This document shows positions 37,201-47,816 of a stretch of 64,000 bases of DNA, one piece after another. Under the pieces are notes generated by a model. It made no database searches. It was given only the letters and a program-made list of their open reading frames with translations, and was not told where the DNA came from. The stretch's first letter is position 1; each line of letters opens with the position of its first letter. Origin of the DNA: Hypomyces perniciosus (Eukaryota > Ascomycota > Sordariomycetes > Hypocreales > Hypocreaceae). The stretch is taken from NCBI GenBank assembly GCA_008477525.1, contig SPDT01000003.1, positions 1,488,001-1,552,000 of the forward strand, read 5' to 3'. The position numbers and the translations under genes were made by a program.

Positions 37201-40200
37201 CCTCTTTTAGGTTTTATAGTAAAAAGCAGGGGGGCAGTATATCTCGCTTTAGATTCCCTAATAAATCCTTTAACTAGGTTCTTGTCTAGCTATTTTCTTA
37301 TAACCTAGAATTTATTTAGTAATATTAGGCAGTTCTTTTAATATAATAGTTCCTTCCCTAGTAAAAGCTTAATTTTATAGTCCTATAATCTTTTAAAGGG
37401 AAGTTTATTTACTAGTTATAAAAGGAAGCCGATAATTTTATTTTATAGTTAATTAAAAAGTTTCTTTTAAATATTACTTTCTATTAGTTTTGGCTTTACT
37501 TCTATAAACTTATTAATATTAGACTTTAATATCCTTTAAAGGTACTTTCTACTATAATAGTATATAAGGAAATTATAGAAAGCTGTAGGGAATAATATTT
37601 ATACTGCTATAAAGCTACCTTATCTTTGTAATATATTTATAAAAGTATCCTTATTAAGCTTTAATAGTTAGTATATTTTATATTTTTATTCCTATGTATT
37701 TTCTGCTAGGTTTACCTAAGTTAATTTTATATATTAGGCAGATAGGTTTTTATAGAACTAGATAAACGATATTGCAGTAGATATTTAGATATCTGTTAGG
37801 TTAGGTCGCTTATATAGCGCTACTGCTATAGGTTTATTAGGTATTAGTGTACTTAGCTTAAAGAGTTATATTAGGTTATATTAGTATAGATATTAATAGC
37901 TATTAGCTATAGGTATTATTAAAACTAGTATTAAAGGCTTATTTAATATTATTTATACTTTAGTCTTTTATCTTTTATAGTTATTAAGTTAACAAGTATA
38001 GTAGTAATTTTACTTTAATATTAATATAAGGTTAATATATAAGTCTTTTTCTTTTTATTAAAGTATTATTTCTTTTAGTATACTTTTAATATAGGCTTAG
38101 AACTTAACTTTCTTTTTAACTTTCTTTTTTATCCTTTTTAATATATTACTTTATTTTTTACTAATAGTATAAAGTGTTAACTTTAAAGGTTTACTTAAAA
38201 TATTAATATTATATAAAATAGTTATTAGGCTAGGAATTATTAATATAGTGTAGGTTTAAAGGCAATAATTTATTAAATAATATTATAAGTTAAAAGTAAC
38301 TATTAATATAGGCCAGTTAATATTAGGATTATATTACTATAACTATAGTAGTTTAAAAATAAAGGGGTTTTAATCTAAGAGATTAGTAATAAAAAATATA
38401 TACAGCTCTTTATATTCCCCTATTCTTATATTTAGGATTATAAAGTTAGCAAGCTATACTGCTGCTTTACTATCAGCTAAAATAAGGCTCCTTAGTCTAG
38501 GCAATTATATTATTAGGATTTAAGACTTTTAGAGAAAATACTAATCTATAAAGCCTTATATTAAATAGCCACTATTAATAAAGGTTAATATAGTTACTGG
38601 TAAATATATAAGGAATAATATAGTATAGATAAATAGTAATTTATTATCTATAGTATTTAAAATTAACAGTCTATTATTAATAATAATCTATTATGTCTAT
38701 AAAGGCATTAAGTTTACAGGCTATTCCGATATTCTATTATACTTCTTAATATAATATTATTAAAAAACTACTCTTTTCCTTACCTTTTTATATTAAAAGT
38801 TATATCTTTATAGGCAAATATATCGCTAAAGGTAATTAATCCTTTAATAAAGCCAGTCTTATTAATATAGTATAAAAATAGGTTTCTATAATATAATAGG
38901 TTATTTCTTTAAGTTAAGAAATGCTAGTACTGCAGGAACTAGGGAATAGGAATTTATAGTGCTGGCATACCTGTTCCCTAGTTTAGGATATATACCCTGC
39001 CTTAAAGCGCTATAATACTATTGCCTTAATATATTCTATATTTTAAAAAGCCGCTACTATATCCCTATAAGGTTTAAAGTTTTATAGTATTAGCTTTCTG
39101 CTTTTTTATATAGTTATTAACTATATATTAGCTGCTATAATAGTAGTATAAGTTATAGAGTTATTAGTATTTTTATATTATAAAGTAAAGGATATAGTAT
39201 TTAACTGTATAAGCTTGCCTATATCTTTTTACCTTAAAGGGTTTAATTTATTTTAAGGCAAGGCTTATTAAAAAGTATAGTTACTATTTAGCTTTTTAAA
39301 CTTATAGTTACCTTTAAGTTTAGTGTAATAGGCCTGCTCTTTAAGGTTATTATAAACTTTCTAACTAAAAGTTCTTTAAATAGACTAGTTATCCTTATTT
39401 ATAAGCTTATTGCTTTTATTAATAAAGCCGGCAGCTATCTCTTTAAATACTTTAACGCGAAAGGCATTAACCTTTTAGGTATTAGTTTTGCTGGCTTAGG
39501 CTGCTAGTTTATAAAACTTAGTAATAAAGTTCTAGAATAGCTTATTTGCTATATAATAAATATTAAACTCCTAGGCAGTAGATCGCGAAAGGTTAAAAGT
39601 TTTATATTATAAATCCAGGAATTTAATAAAAGTCTTACTATTTCCCTATTCCTATATTATACAGTTATCCTTTTTTATTATAATATAGTTAAATGCCTTT
39701 TATATTAAATTATAGGTATTACTATCTAGTTAACTGCCAATATAAAAGATATATTTATAAAGGGTATTAAAATACTTAATATTAATTGTAATATTATATA
39801 GTATAGTGGAACGCTAGTTTATATACTTTTATTAATAGGTTTTTATATCTTTATCCTTAATATTAAATTTATCTTTAAAGTTATTAATCTAATACTTTAA
39901 AATATTATTACTTTTAGCTTTAATAAATTTATTAATTATATTACTTTAACTTTAAACCTTATATTAAGTAAGCTTTAGGTTTTTAATAATAGCAGTATTT
40001 TTAAACTCTTTTTATTTTAAAGCTATATTAAAGTTATATTTTTAGTTCTAGAAGTAATTAAAGATAATATTAAAAAACTGCTTAAATTTTAATGCTTAAA
40101 GCTATAAAGTTAAGTTATAATTATTATTATAAGCTTTTAAAATAGTATAGATATAAGGCTAATCGCGGAAATAATTAGCAAGCTTTACTTTTTAACTAAA

Positions 40201-40481
40201 GTCCCTTTTTATACCTTTTATTCTCACTTTAATATTTTTAGGTTAAATATAGGCTAAGGAATTAAATATAGGCTAAAGAGCTAGGCTAAAGTGTATTCTT
40301 TACTACAGGGATATAGGCTTTTAGGCTTAAGGTTTTGCTATAGTTAGGGATTAGTAAATTTCCTGTAAAATATAGGGCTTTTTATAATATCGCGACTAGG
40401 CCGTCGGCGACTTTATTAATTCTTTTTAAGTAAGGTTAAAGGCTAAAGGTAACGGCGCAGTCGTTATAGGAAGGCATAAAC

Positions 40482-40643
40482 TATTACAGTATATAGAATA
40501 GCGGGTTAAGGTAATATCTTTATTATGCCTTAAATAAGGCAAGAAGCTATAAGAATGTGGTTTGAAGGTATAGGACTAAGTCATTATGTGAGGACGCACG
40601 TAATGCTGATAAGTTATTAGAGGGCAGGTTTGGTGCTGTGATA
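40482..40643 (-). repeat. LTR of the 6603-bp gypsy element (right copy, 5' LTR)
   Basis: Starts TATTACAGTATA and ends GCTGTGATA, at the same length as the left LTR. Confidence 0.92.
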
Positions 40644-40648
40644 TACTG

Positions 40649-42299
40649 CTTTTTTTATTACTTTTATTTAATCTTTTAACTTATTAGCTAATAGCAGTTA
40701 AATTAAATCCTCTTTAGCTTACTTTAATAGTTTATATAAAACCTCCTCTTTAAAAGTAAACTAAAGGTTTTCTAAGCTTTTTTCTGCTTTATTAACTTTA
40801 TACTTAAATATAAAGTTAATATTTATTTTAGCTTTAAATTATATAATGCCTTTATTTTATATTTAAATAAAAAGCTTTAATAGTTAAAGTAATAACTTAA
40901 ATATTTTTTATTTTATATTTTATATATAAATCCCTATTCTTTAATATATAATTAAATATTAACTATACAGCCTAAATAAATAGTATTTTAAAAATAAATG
41001 GTATTAAAATATTATGAAGTATAATATAAAATCTAGCTGCTATTTAAGTATTGCCTATATATACTTAAATAACAGTTTCGCTATATATATTTATTTACCT
41101 ATTATTAAATACAGTATTAACCACTTTAAAGGAGTATATTATTATACTATATTTTATAGCCAGCCAATAAAAGATAATATTTCCCTTTAACCTTAAATCT
41201 ATAAATGCTTTAATAAATATACTATTAAGCTCTCTTAAATATACCTATATCTGCAATAGGTTTTATAAATAACAAAGGATTTTTCCTATTAAAACTATAT
41301 AAATCTAGGTTATAGACTTTTATAACCAATTTACCTTATAGTTAACAGCTATATTTAATTACTTTAGCTTATAAAAGTATATTTTTAAAGGTAGTAATAA
41401 GTTTAAGTCTTTAAAATTAAATAATTTATTATTTAATAATCCCTTTACTAGTAAAGGTTATAAGGTTATAGCTTTAAAAGGTTAATTTTATAGTAATTAA
41501 ATAATTTATATAGTCGGTTTTATATATACAGCTATTGCATTTAGTCTTTTTAACAGTTCTTCCTTTAAAGGGTATTTATATATAGAGATAAATATTATTT
41601 AATATAAAGTATATTTAGAGATAGTTAAGTTGGTTTTTTATATAAAACTATATTTTAGTAATCTTTTATAATTTTATAATTAAATCTGCTTTTAAAGTAT
41701 TTATAAGTTTTAAAATAGTATTTAAAAGAGTATTAGTTTTACGTTTAATTGTATTGTCTAGAATTACTATTTAGATTATTATTTTAGCTTACTTTACTTT
41801 TAATAATTCCTCCCTATTCTTAGCGCCTTTAATTCCGCCTTTTTTATTATATCGCAGTCTAGATAATATAGCCTTTAAGGTTATAGGTATAGGGTCTAAA
41901 TTTAGTTACTCTTTTTTAATTGGCTGCTTTAACTAGGGCAGTAATAGCTCCTCTTCGCCTTATTTATCCACTTTATTAATTATCTAAACGCGCTTTTATC
42001 CTCTCCCAGTTATAGGGTTACTAAAGAGAGTTTAATTAAATAATTCTTTAGTTAAGCTGGCCTAATTATATTTATTTAAAGGTTCCTTTAAAGAGGCTGT
42101 TTTAGCTAGGTTTATAGAAAAATTCTTAACCCCTTTTACCTATATATTATCCCTTTTATCAGCAATTATTTCATTTTTGCCTGCAAAATATATAATATTT
42201 ATTATTAATCCCTTTACAGGAATTATATTTAACCTTTATAGTACCTAGATTTTAAATATCTCTTTATATACTATTTTATTATAGATAATACTAAAGAGT
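40649..42299. other. AT-rich relic, unassigned
   Basis: RIP-like sequence between the 6603-bp gypsy element and the LINE 3' half. I could not read a protein motif on either strand with confidence. It may belong to the element hit by the gypsy insertion. Confidence 0.45.
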
Positions 42300-43412
42300 T
42301 TAGCCTTTATAAGTAGTTGGTTTTTAATTAAAGAAGCTAGGTTTTATCTTTTTTATAAATAATAGGCTTAAAGAAACCTTATTTTAAGCTCTAAACGATT
42401 CTACCTAAAGCGCTAGTATTTTTTATATATAAGTCCTAATATTTATAACTAATATAATAAATCAAGGCAGAATTAAAGTTTTCTGCAGGCCTACCTAAGC
42501 TATTCTTACTATTAGGTTATATATTATAAACCAATAGCCTTTATTATAGGCTAACTTAATACAGTTTTATAGAAAATAATCTTTATTTTTATAATACTAA
42601 TAATATTTAATATTAATAATTTTCTTTAAATAATAAATAAAAAAGGTATTTAATTAGTTATTAATAAGTTACTTAATAAGCCCCCTTTATTTATATAAAA
42701 AGTATATATATATTTCCAGAAACTAGTATAAAGTATCTCGCTTTATAGGACCTTTATTTTATAGGTTTTAAAATATAAGGATATTATAGGCAATAAATAA
42801 GCTAACTATTTAGCTAAATAAAGCGCAGCCTTCTTTACTGCACTATAGAAATAGGCTATAATTATATATATTAAAAAATAGATTAAAGAAAAAGTTACGG
42901 GAGTAAAGGAGTAGGATTAGCTTAGTAAAACCCTAAAGGGCTATAAACAGTAGGGATTTAAGGCCCTAGCCTCCCCCTTAAAGCTTAAACTCTTATGCTT
43001 TATCCTCTATAAGCTTTTAGCGGAAAAATCGAGATATAGGGACTTCCAGGAATACTATAAACGCTTTAAATACAATAAAGAGTTTATCTATAAATGCAGT
43101 AAACTAAAAAGGCAAAACTACTTTATAGAATATAAAATAATTAAGCCTTTCCTTTTAGATATCCTTTTAAAAAAGACCCCCCTCTTTTACCTACTTAAAC
43201 CTATAGGAAGTAAAGCTTTCTAGAAACTAGTAAAGGAAGCAGACCTTTATAGTCCTCCTTTAGCGGAAACAGATTAACACCACCTAGATTAACCCTCTTT
43301 CTTTTATAAATTAAAACTTAGCAAACAGTAACGCAAGCCGCCAGCTCTTAATATCCTATTGCCTATAAGGGATTTATATAACTAGTTTACTTAGTGGACG
43401 TAAATAATAAAA
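42300..43412 (+). mobile_element. 3' half of a Tad1-like LINE (RNase H and 3' tail)
   Basis: Near 42760-42836 one plus frame reads VLKYKDIIGNK, then ANYLAK and SAAF, matching the end of LINE RNase H (a PGHxxIxGNExAD-type block) with Trp, His and Glu codons hit by transitions. Near 43080-43120 it reads EFIYKCSKLKRQN, like the HFLLECPRxRRQR finger that follows RNase H in Tad-type elements. The tail ends in short CAAA-type repeats (AACAAACAAACAAACATAA, to 43428). The 5' boundary is approximate. Orientation and content fit the missing part of the LINE at 15706-19767. Confidence 0.65.
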
Positions 43413-43428
43413 CAAACAAACAAACATA

Positions 43429-43727
43429 AAGGTTAGCATAGTACAACACCAACATCCTGATTTTTAATTGGCTAATAATGCAGCAGTATATTTCTACATA
43501 AAATACTATAGAGAGTGACCTCTTCCCTTACTGGCAATAACTTTATGATATTAAGGCTATAGCGACTTAGGATATTGATCCTAATAGTGGCCTTTCTAAT
43601 CATTAAGGTGTACCTAGGTCTTGATTTTGATAGTGATTTCATCATATTCAGAAGTACTGTGACTTACTTTTTATCAGCCAATCAAAAATCGGGATATAGG
43701 TCTTGTACTTCGTACAAAACTAACCTT
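43429..43727. mobile_element. 299-bp MITE with AAGGTTAG termini
   Basis: The ends are inverted: AAGGTTAGCATAGTAC at the left and, reversed from the right, AAGGTTAGTTTTGTAC. Further inward both arms carry TGATTTTTAATTGGCTAATAA and CGATTTTTGATTGGCTGATAA. TA flanks each side (43427-43428 and 43728-43729). There is no coding capacity. It sits at the border between the transposon block and island 2, just after the LINE tail, and shows no strong RIP. Confidence 0.78.
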
Positions 43728-43965
43728 TATGATCCTTGCGGCATATAATGGAATTATCACCTTTATAATCGCATGTAAAGTAGTCTAGCTCTTTAGTGTT
43801 TATTTCGATATATTAATATTAATATACCGTGAGTAAACCATGGATTGATAGCGCTCCCTCTTTCTCCGTATTTATTAACAGTTAGAACAAAACTGTTGAC
43901 TGATTTTCTTGCAAGTCTGTTACTTTATAATAGAGCTCTAGATGTACCTCATAGTGGTCTAATCT

Positions 43966-44301
43966 TTATGAACACCGCAGTTGCGCCCCTCCCGATATGG
44001 TTGAACAGCCGAATTGAGAGAACGAACCATTATTAGCAGCCGGAGAGTCGACCCAGCCTACAATTCTCGTACTCGGATTGCAATCACCACATGAATTACA
44101 CGATTGAGTTTTGACCTGGGCCCATGCAAGCAAATGATGGCCCCAAACCTGTCCTATGTCATTGGGGTTGATGTTGCAGGAGTATCTGGTGTGTCCACCA
44201 TGCGTCTCAGTAATGGCAAAATTGAACGCAACTTGTAAAAGGTCCGACCGCTTCTCTTTCCCGGTGATTCTATTCAATGTAGGCTGCGTATCGAAAATCA
44301 A
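43966..44301 (-). CDS. Cys-rich small protein or exon, hypothetical
   Basis: The minus strand carries a coherent open frame of about 110 residues with seven or so Cys (CNIN, SCNSCGDC, FGCST, LRC), a Gly/Asn-rich sequence and a hydrophobic-aromatic core (DIGQVWGHHLLAWAQV). Its composition is that of a secreted fungal protein, but the first codon in this frame is not ATG and no signal peptide is visible. An upstream exon is either missed or lost. The stop is at 43966-43968. I do not recognise the family and assign no function. It could be a 5'-truncated relic, since it lies close to the transposon border. Confidence 0.4.
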   Translation of the reverse strand: MIFDTQPTLNRITGKEKRSDLLQVAFNFAITETHGGHTRYSCNINPNDIGQVWGHHLLAWAQVKTQSCNSCGDCNPSTRIVGWVDSPAANNGSFSQFGCSTISGGAQLRCS

Positions 44302-45082
44302 TCAATTCCATGCTTACCCGAGGCCATACCTTATGGCAAATGTTTGATTGACCTTGGGAAGTAAAGAGGCAATCCGTAAGATGCTCCCAAGGGGACCAGT
44401 ACGCATGAGCGTATAGGACTATATATTGTGCATACTGGGGGCAGGATTCACGAGACTCAAGAGAGATATCTATATTATATGTAGTTTAAGGGGCGAATTT
44501 TAAAACGCTAACAACAGCATCAATTCTTTAGAAAGCAGCCACAAATGCAGAATGGGATTCAAAGTCAACCTGTTAAACTATGATAGAGCTAGGTACATTA
44601 TTTGTATAGTTAGCTATTGGCTTGCGGATGAGAAGCGTTATACCGAACTTTGCTAATGCAGCCATAATACCAAAGAGGTTTTCTATTAATTCATGTCTGT
44701 TTAGTTATACGCATTAGGATTGTAGATACAGTTGGATGAGAAGGTGTGATACTTCTTACCCCGATCCAAGCTACGGTCTTGATAGGTGTAGATATTGTAA
44801 GGTTGCGGGATTGCTGTGACATTGATGAATATATCTCTGTAGGACTGCTTACTTTGTTCTATGCTCGGCTTCCTTCTCTTTTATGTCTAAAATCTCTCCT
44901 CGGTGAGATATGTAACGAATTCGGACTTTCTTCTTCATTAATTAGCTTTTAGACTCGAGAGCTGATTGATGAGAAATTGTTGGAATCAACCTCGTGAAGG
45001 CATGTAGTTCAGTGGAGGCGGAGAGTGATGCGCCCCGTTATAGCGCCATTGGTAATCAAGAGAAGTATTTTCGTTAAACAGG
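44302..45082. other. Intergenic
   Basis: Ordinary composition, no recognised gene. A plus frame at 44746-44952 encodes a Leu/Ile-rich 68-residue string without family support. Confidence 0.4.
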
Positions 45083-45157
45083 TGTCACATAGCATATAAG
45101 GTCACTTATCCACGAAGATTGTGTGGAGCTTCACTTTTGCAGGATTTATGGTCTGAC
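45083..45157 (-). repeat. Copy 3 of the 75-bp dispersed repeat
   Basis: Reverse orientation relative to 12459-12533, with about four mismatches in 75 bp. No transposon ends are recognised around it. Confidence 0.85.
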
Positions 45158-45274
45158 GACAGGATAGAAATTTGTATTGTTACCTTGAAGGCGTTGTTTA
45201 GTAATCCCTCAATTTTTTGAATTATAATCAGCTGCTCCCTTGATCGCGCTGTTGGTCGCTTCATATATGAGTTC

Positions 45275-45620
45275 CTTCGTGATTATTATTCAATGTTGCA
45301 ACCTCGCTTCCAGGGCCTTTCTCTCACATGTATTCCTACACTAGCAGACTCATCTGTCCCTCCTATAAATGAGAGTTAATTACTTAAGCCTCGATAGTGC
45401 TAACTTTGTAGATGGTTGGCTTGAACTTTTTGCGGGGTATGAAGGAGAAGGGGTTTGTGATTACTGATCAATATTGCAGCCTCCCCTCATCAGGTTACTC
45501 TAATGGGTTCGCATCACTAATCCCTCCCACAGGCTCTTGTGACGGTCTATCAAAATTGATGGTTAGCATCGCTTAAGCCTTGACGGTGCTGACTTTCTGG
45601 CATCCATGTTTTGCGGGCGT
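45275..45620. repeat. Diverged tandem duplication (about 185-bp period) upstream of the NmrA gene
   Basis: Unit 1 (about 45275-45437) and unit 2 (about 45458-45617) share the ordered landmarks GTGATTA...TCAATRTTGCARCCTC, then TTAAGCCTYGAYRGTGCTRACTTT, then TTTTGCGGG. The spacers differ, so the duplication is old. It lies 250-600 bp upstream of the NmrA start, within its likely promoter. Confidence 0.6.
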
Positions 45621-45726
45621 TTCCCTTGTCGGAAACATGACAAATTCGAGAAACTTTGTCATTTTCTTTTAACTTCTGCAGACGTCATATGGCGATGAAA
45701 ACATAGCTAGCTAGGAGGTTGCTCAT

Positions 45727-45749
45727 ATATGTATATATACATATATATC
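45727..45749 (+). promoter_or_regulatory. TATA-rich core promoter of the NmrA-like gene
   Basis: A palindromic TA run (ATATGTATATATACATATAT) ends about 120 bp before the ATG at 45870, followed by a CAACATC-rich leader typical of fungal 5' UTRs. Confidence 0.4.
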
Positions 45750-45869
45750 CACTGCAGTTCATCATTATCCAACATATTGTTCAACATCAACAACCATTTC
45801 ATCAACTTAATTCTGAAGGACTTGATTCTTCAACACCCGTAAATCAAGAAACCTTAAAGGTTTTAGGCC

Positions 45870-46951
45870 ATGTCAGATACCAAGGAAACCGTTCTGGTCA
45901 TCGGGGGTACAGGCGCTCAAGGAGTACCGGTCGTCAAATGTCTGTCAACCATTCCGTTCTGTTAAAACTACTGTTATTCACCTTTTCACTAGCACTGGCA
46001 TCGGATTCCAAGTATGCTATACGCGTCATCACGAGAAATTCTTCCTCCAAGGATGCTATAGAATTGGCGTCGATTCCTGGAGTGACTATATTTGAAGGAA
46101 ATACTTACAACGAACCGACACTTCGTGAGGCGTTCAAAGGCGTCCAGTATGTCTTTGCCAATACTAATGGATTTGCCATTGGAGAAATGGCAGAGATCTA
46201 CTGGGGCATTCGTATATATGAACTTGCTCGGGAATTCGGAGTGAAGCACCTCATTTACGCAGCTCTTGAGTATGCTTCGAAGCTCGGAGATTTCGACCCT
46301 AAATACCGCTGTGGCCATGTTGACGGGAAGGGCAAAGTTGCAGACTACATATCTGCGCAGCCAACAACTCCAATGGCTTGGACGGTCCTTACCTCCTGCT
46401 TGTACGTGGAAGGACTCTCGGAATTCCTCCAGCCTTTCCCTGACCGTGAGGATCCAAGCACGCTTGTCTTCACAGCTCCTCTAGGAGAAGGAAAATGCCC
46501 CCTCATCCATCTTGATGACTATGGCCATTATGCCAGGTGGATTCTCGATACACCATCTAAGAGCAACGGTATACAGTTGCACGTCGCTACAGAAGACATC
46601 GCTTGGAAGGACCTCGCGGCTGCTTTTACAACGGTCACTGGCCAAAAAGCCGTATACAAAGACATCACATTGGACCAATATTTCAAACTCCCGATTTTTG
46701 CGAATCCGGAAAGGGTAGTTGGTCATTCAGCTGACAAGGAGAATCCCACTTTGTTCACTTACCGTGAGAACTTCTCGGGTTTTTGGAACATGTGGAAAGA
46801 TAATTTGACGAAGAGGGATTATGAGCTATTGGATGAGATTTTGCCCAATAGAGTGAAGAGCGTGAAGGAATGGATGGAGAAAACAGGATATACAGGAAAA
46901 TCATCCTCCGTCCTCAAGGACTACCGGGACGGGGTCGGCAGAAATGCTTAA
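45870..46951 (+). CDS. NmrA-like NAD(P)-binding protein
   Basis: Exons 45870-45939 and 45993-46951 are joined across a 53-bp intron (GTCTGT...CACTAG) to give 342 residues. The ATG at 45870 was preferred to the longer upstream frame because it gives MSDTKETVLVIGGTGAQG, a complete first beta strand and glycine-rich dinucleotide loop (GGTGAQG, residues 12-18). The splice then continues into the second strand, KYAIRVITR. The rest matches NmrA-like SDR proteins (FANTNGFAIGEMAEIYWGI, then ALEYASKLG), which often act as redox sensors or atypical reductases and lack the SDR catalytic YxxxK. Family length is usually 300-350. The frame is intact. The role is unknown; its neighbour is the DHA1 transporter. 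Confidence 0.85.
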
Positions 46952-47816
46952 CCAGTCAGTGCTGCTATTTTTGTCGCATAGATGCGGTACAGATCAGTGG
47001 TCAAGACATATAGGAAATAGTCACTCAACGAGTCAATAAGGTTGTCTCCATCCACCTGTTAATTGATGACGTGCCTTCTAGGTCATCTATCTGGCTAGGC
47101 AAGGGACCTTGATGTCTCTGTCTTAGCCAATACGAGCTACTAGCCGGCTGCGGCCGTCATGATCAATCTAGCTATCTAATTTTCATCAAACTGGAATGCT
47201 TCTGCCGGCCTAGCTTGAAGGCTATTGCAAATAGCTTGTAAGACCGACCTTTTGCAGACCGGTTTGAGCCGTCTGAGCTACCGAGCTGCGACTGTCTTCT
47301 CTTTTCCGGCTTCGGTGGGCAGGATCATAGTTGCACTAGTTCCTAGCTATTTTACCAGGACCTTCGTAGTAGCTTACAATCTCTGTCTTCCAGGTTCAGA
47401 GAGATAGATCAGTAGCACGGTTGTTGCTATACATAGCTATTCTTATTGGTATGTGTCTGTAGCCTTTACCTAGTCTTAAGCAGCTTTATCCGACAATCAC
47501 GTCGCAGTCGATCCAACATGATGCAACATCCAAACTCTCAAGCATGCAACCCCCCTGATCATAATGTGTGGTAGTTAATCCACGATGTGGCGATGAATGT
47601 CAGCATCAACGTCATGATCATCACGTTCATCGGGAGGTTCTGTCCAGATCTTCGGGGGGATCAGTAACCAAGCTGCTTCACCTCTATATCTATTGCTGTA
47701 ACCAGTCCACTCATCTAAATAAAATCAAGAGTCTTGTATTGCCTCCAGTTATAGGCATCATTTGCGGGGCTCAATTATCTGACCAACCTCTGTTGCATAC
47801 TAATTAAACATGCCAT
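46952..47816. other. Intergenic, with the 3'-flank block duplicated at 10015-10250
   Basis: 47140-47400 matches the decayed locus copy in island 1 at roughly 80% by eye. The remainder (47400-47816) has no gene that I can support. Confidence 0.55.

Larger units (their letters stand above)
34041..40643 (-). mobile_element. Gypsy LTR retrotransposon (6603 bp), minus strand, RIP-degraded
   Basis: Two 162-bp LTRs (34041-34202 and 40482-40643) are flanked by the perfect duplication TACTG (34036-34040 and 40644-40648). The minus-strand polypurine tract AAAAAGGGGGGGGTAC abuts the left LTR, which fixes the orientation. The RT core is readable on the minus strand at about 36860-36910 as VYFNNILIY, with catalytic DD changed to NN. 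It is dead in all frames. Confidence 0.92.

Noticed and set aside
45719..45869. Upstream extension of the NmrA reading frame
   Set aside because: It is TATA-rich leader sequence and would bypass the glycine-rich loop; the spliced model from 45870 fits the family better.
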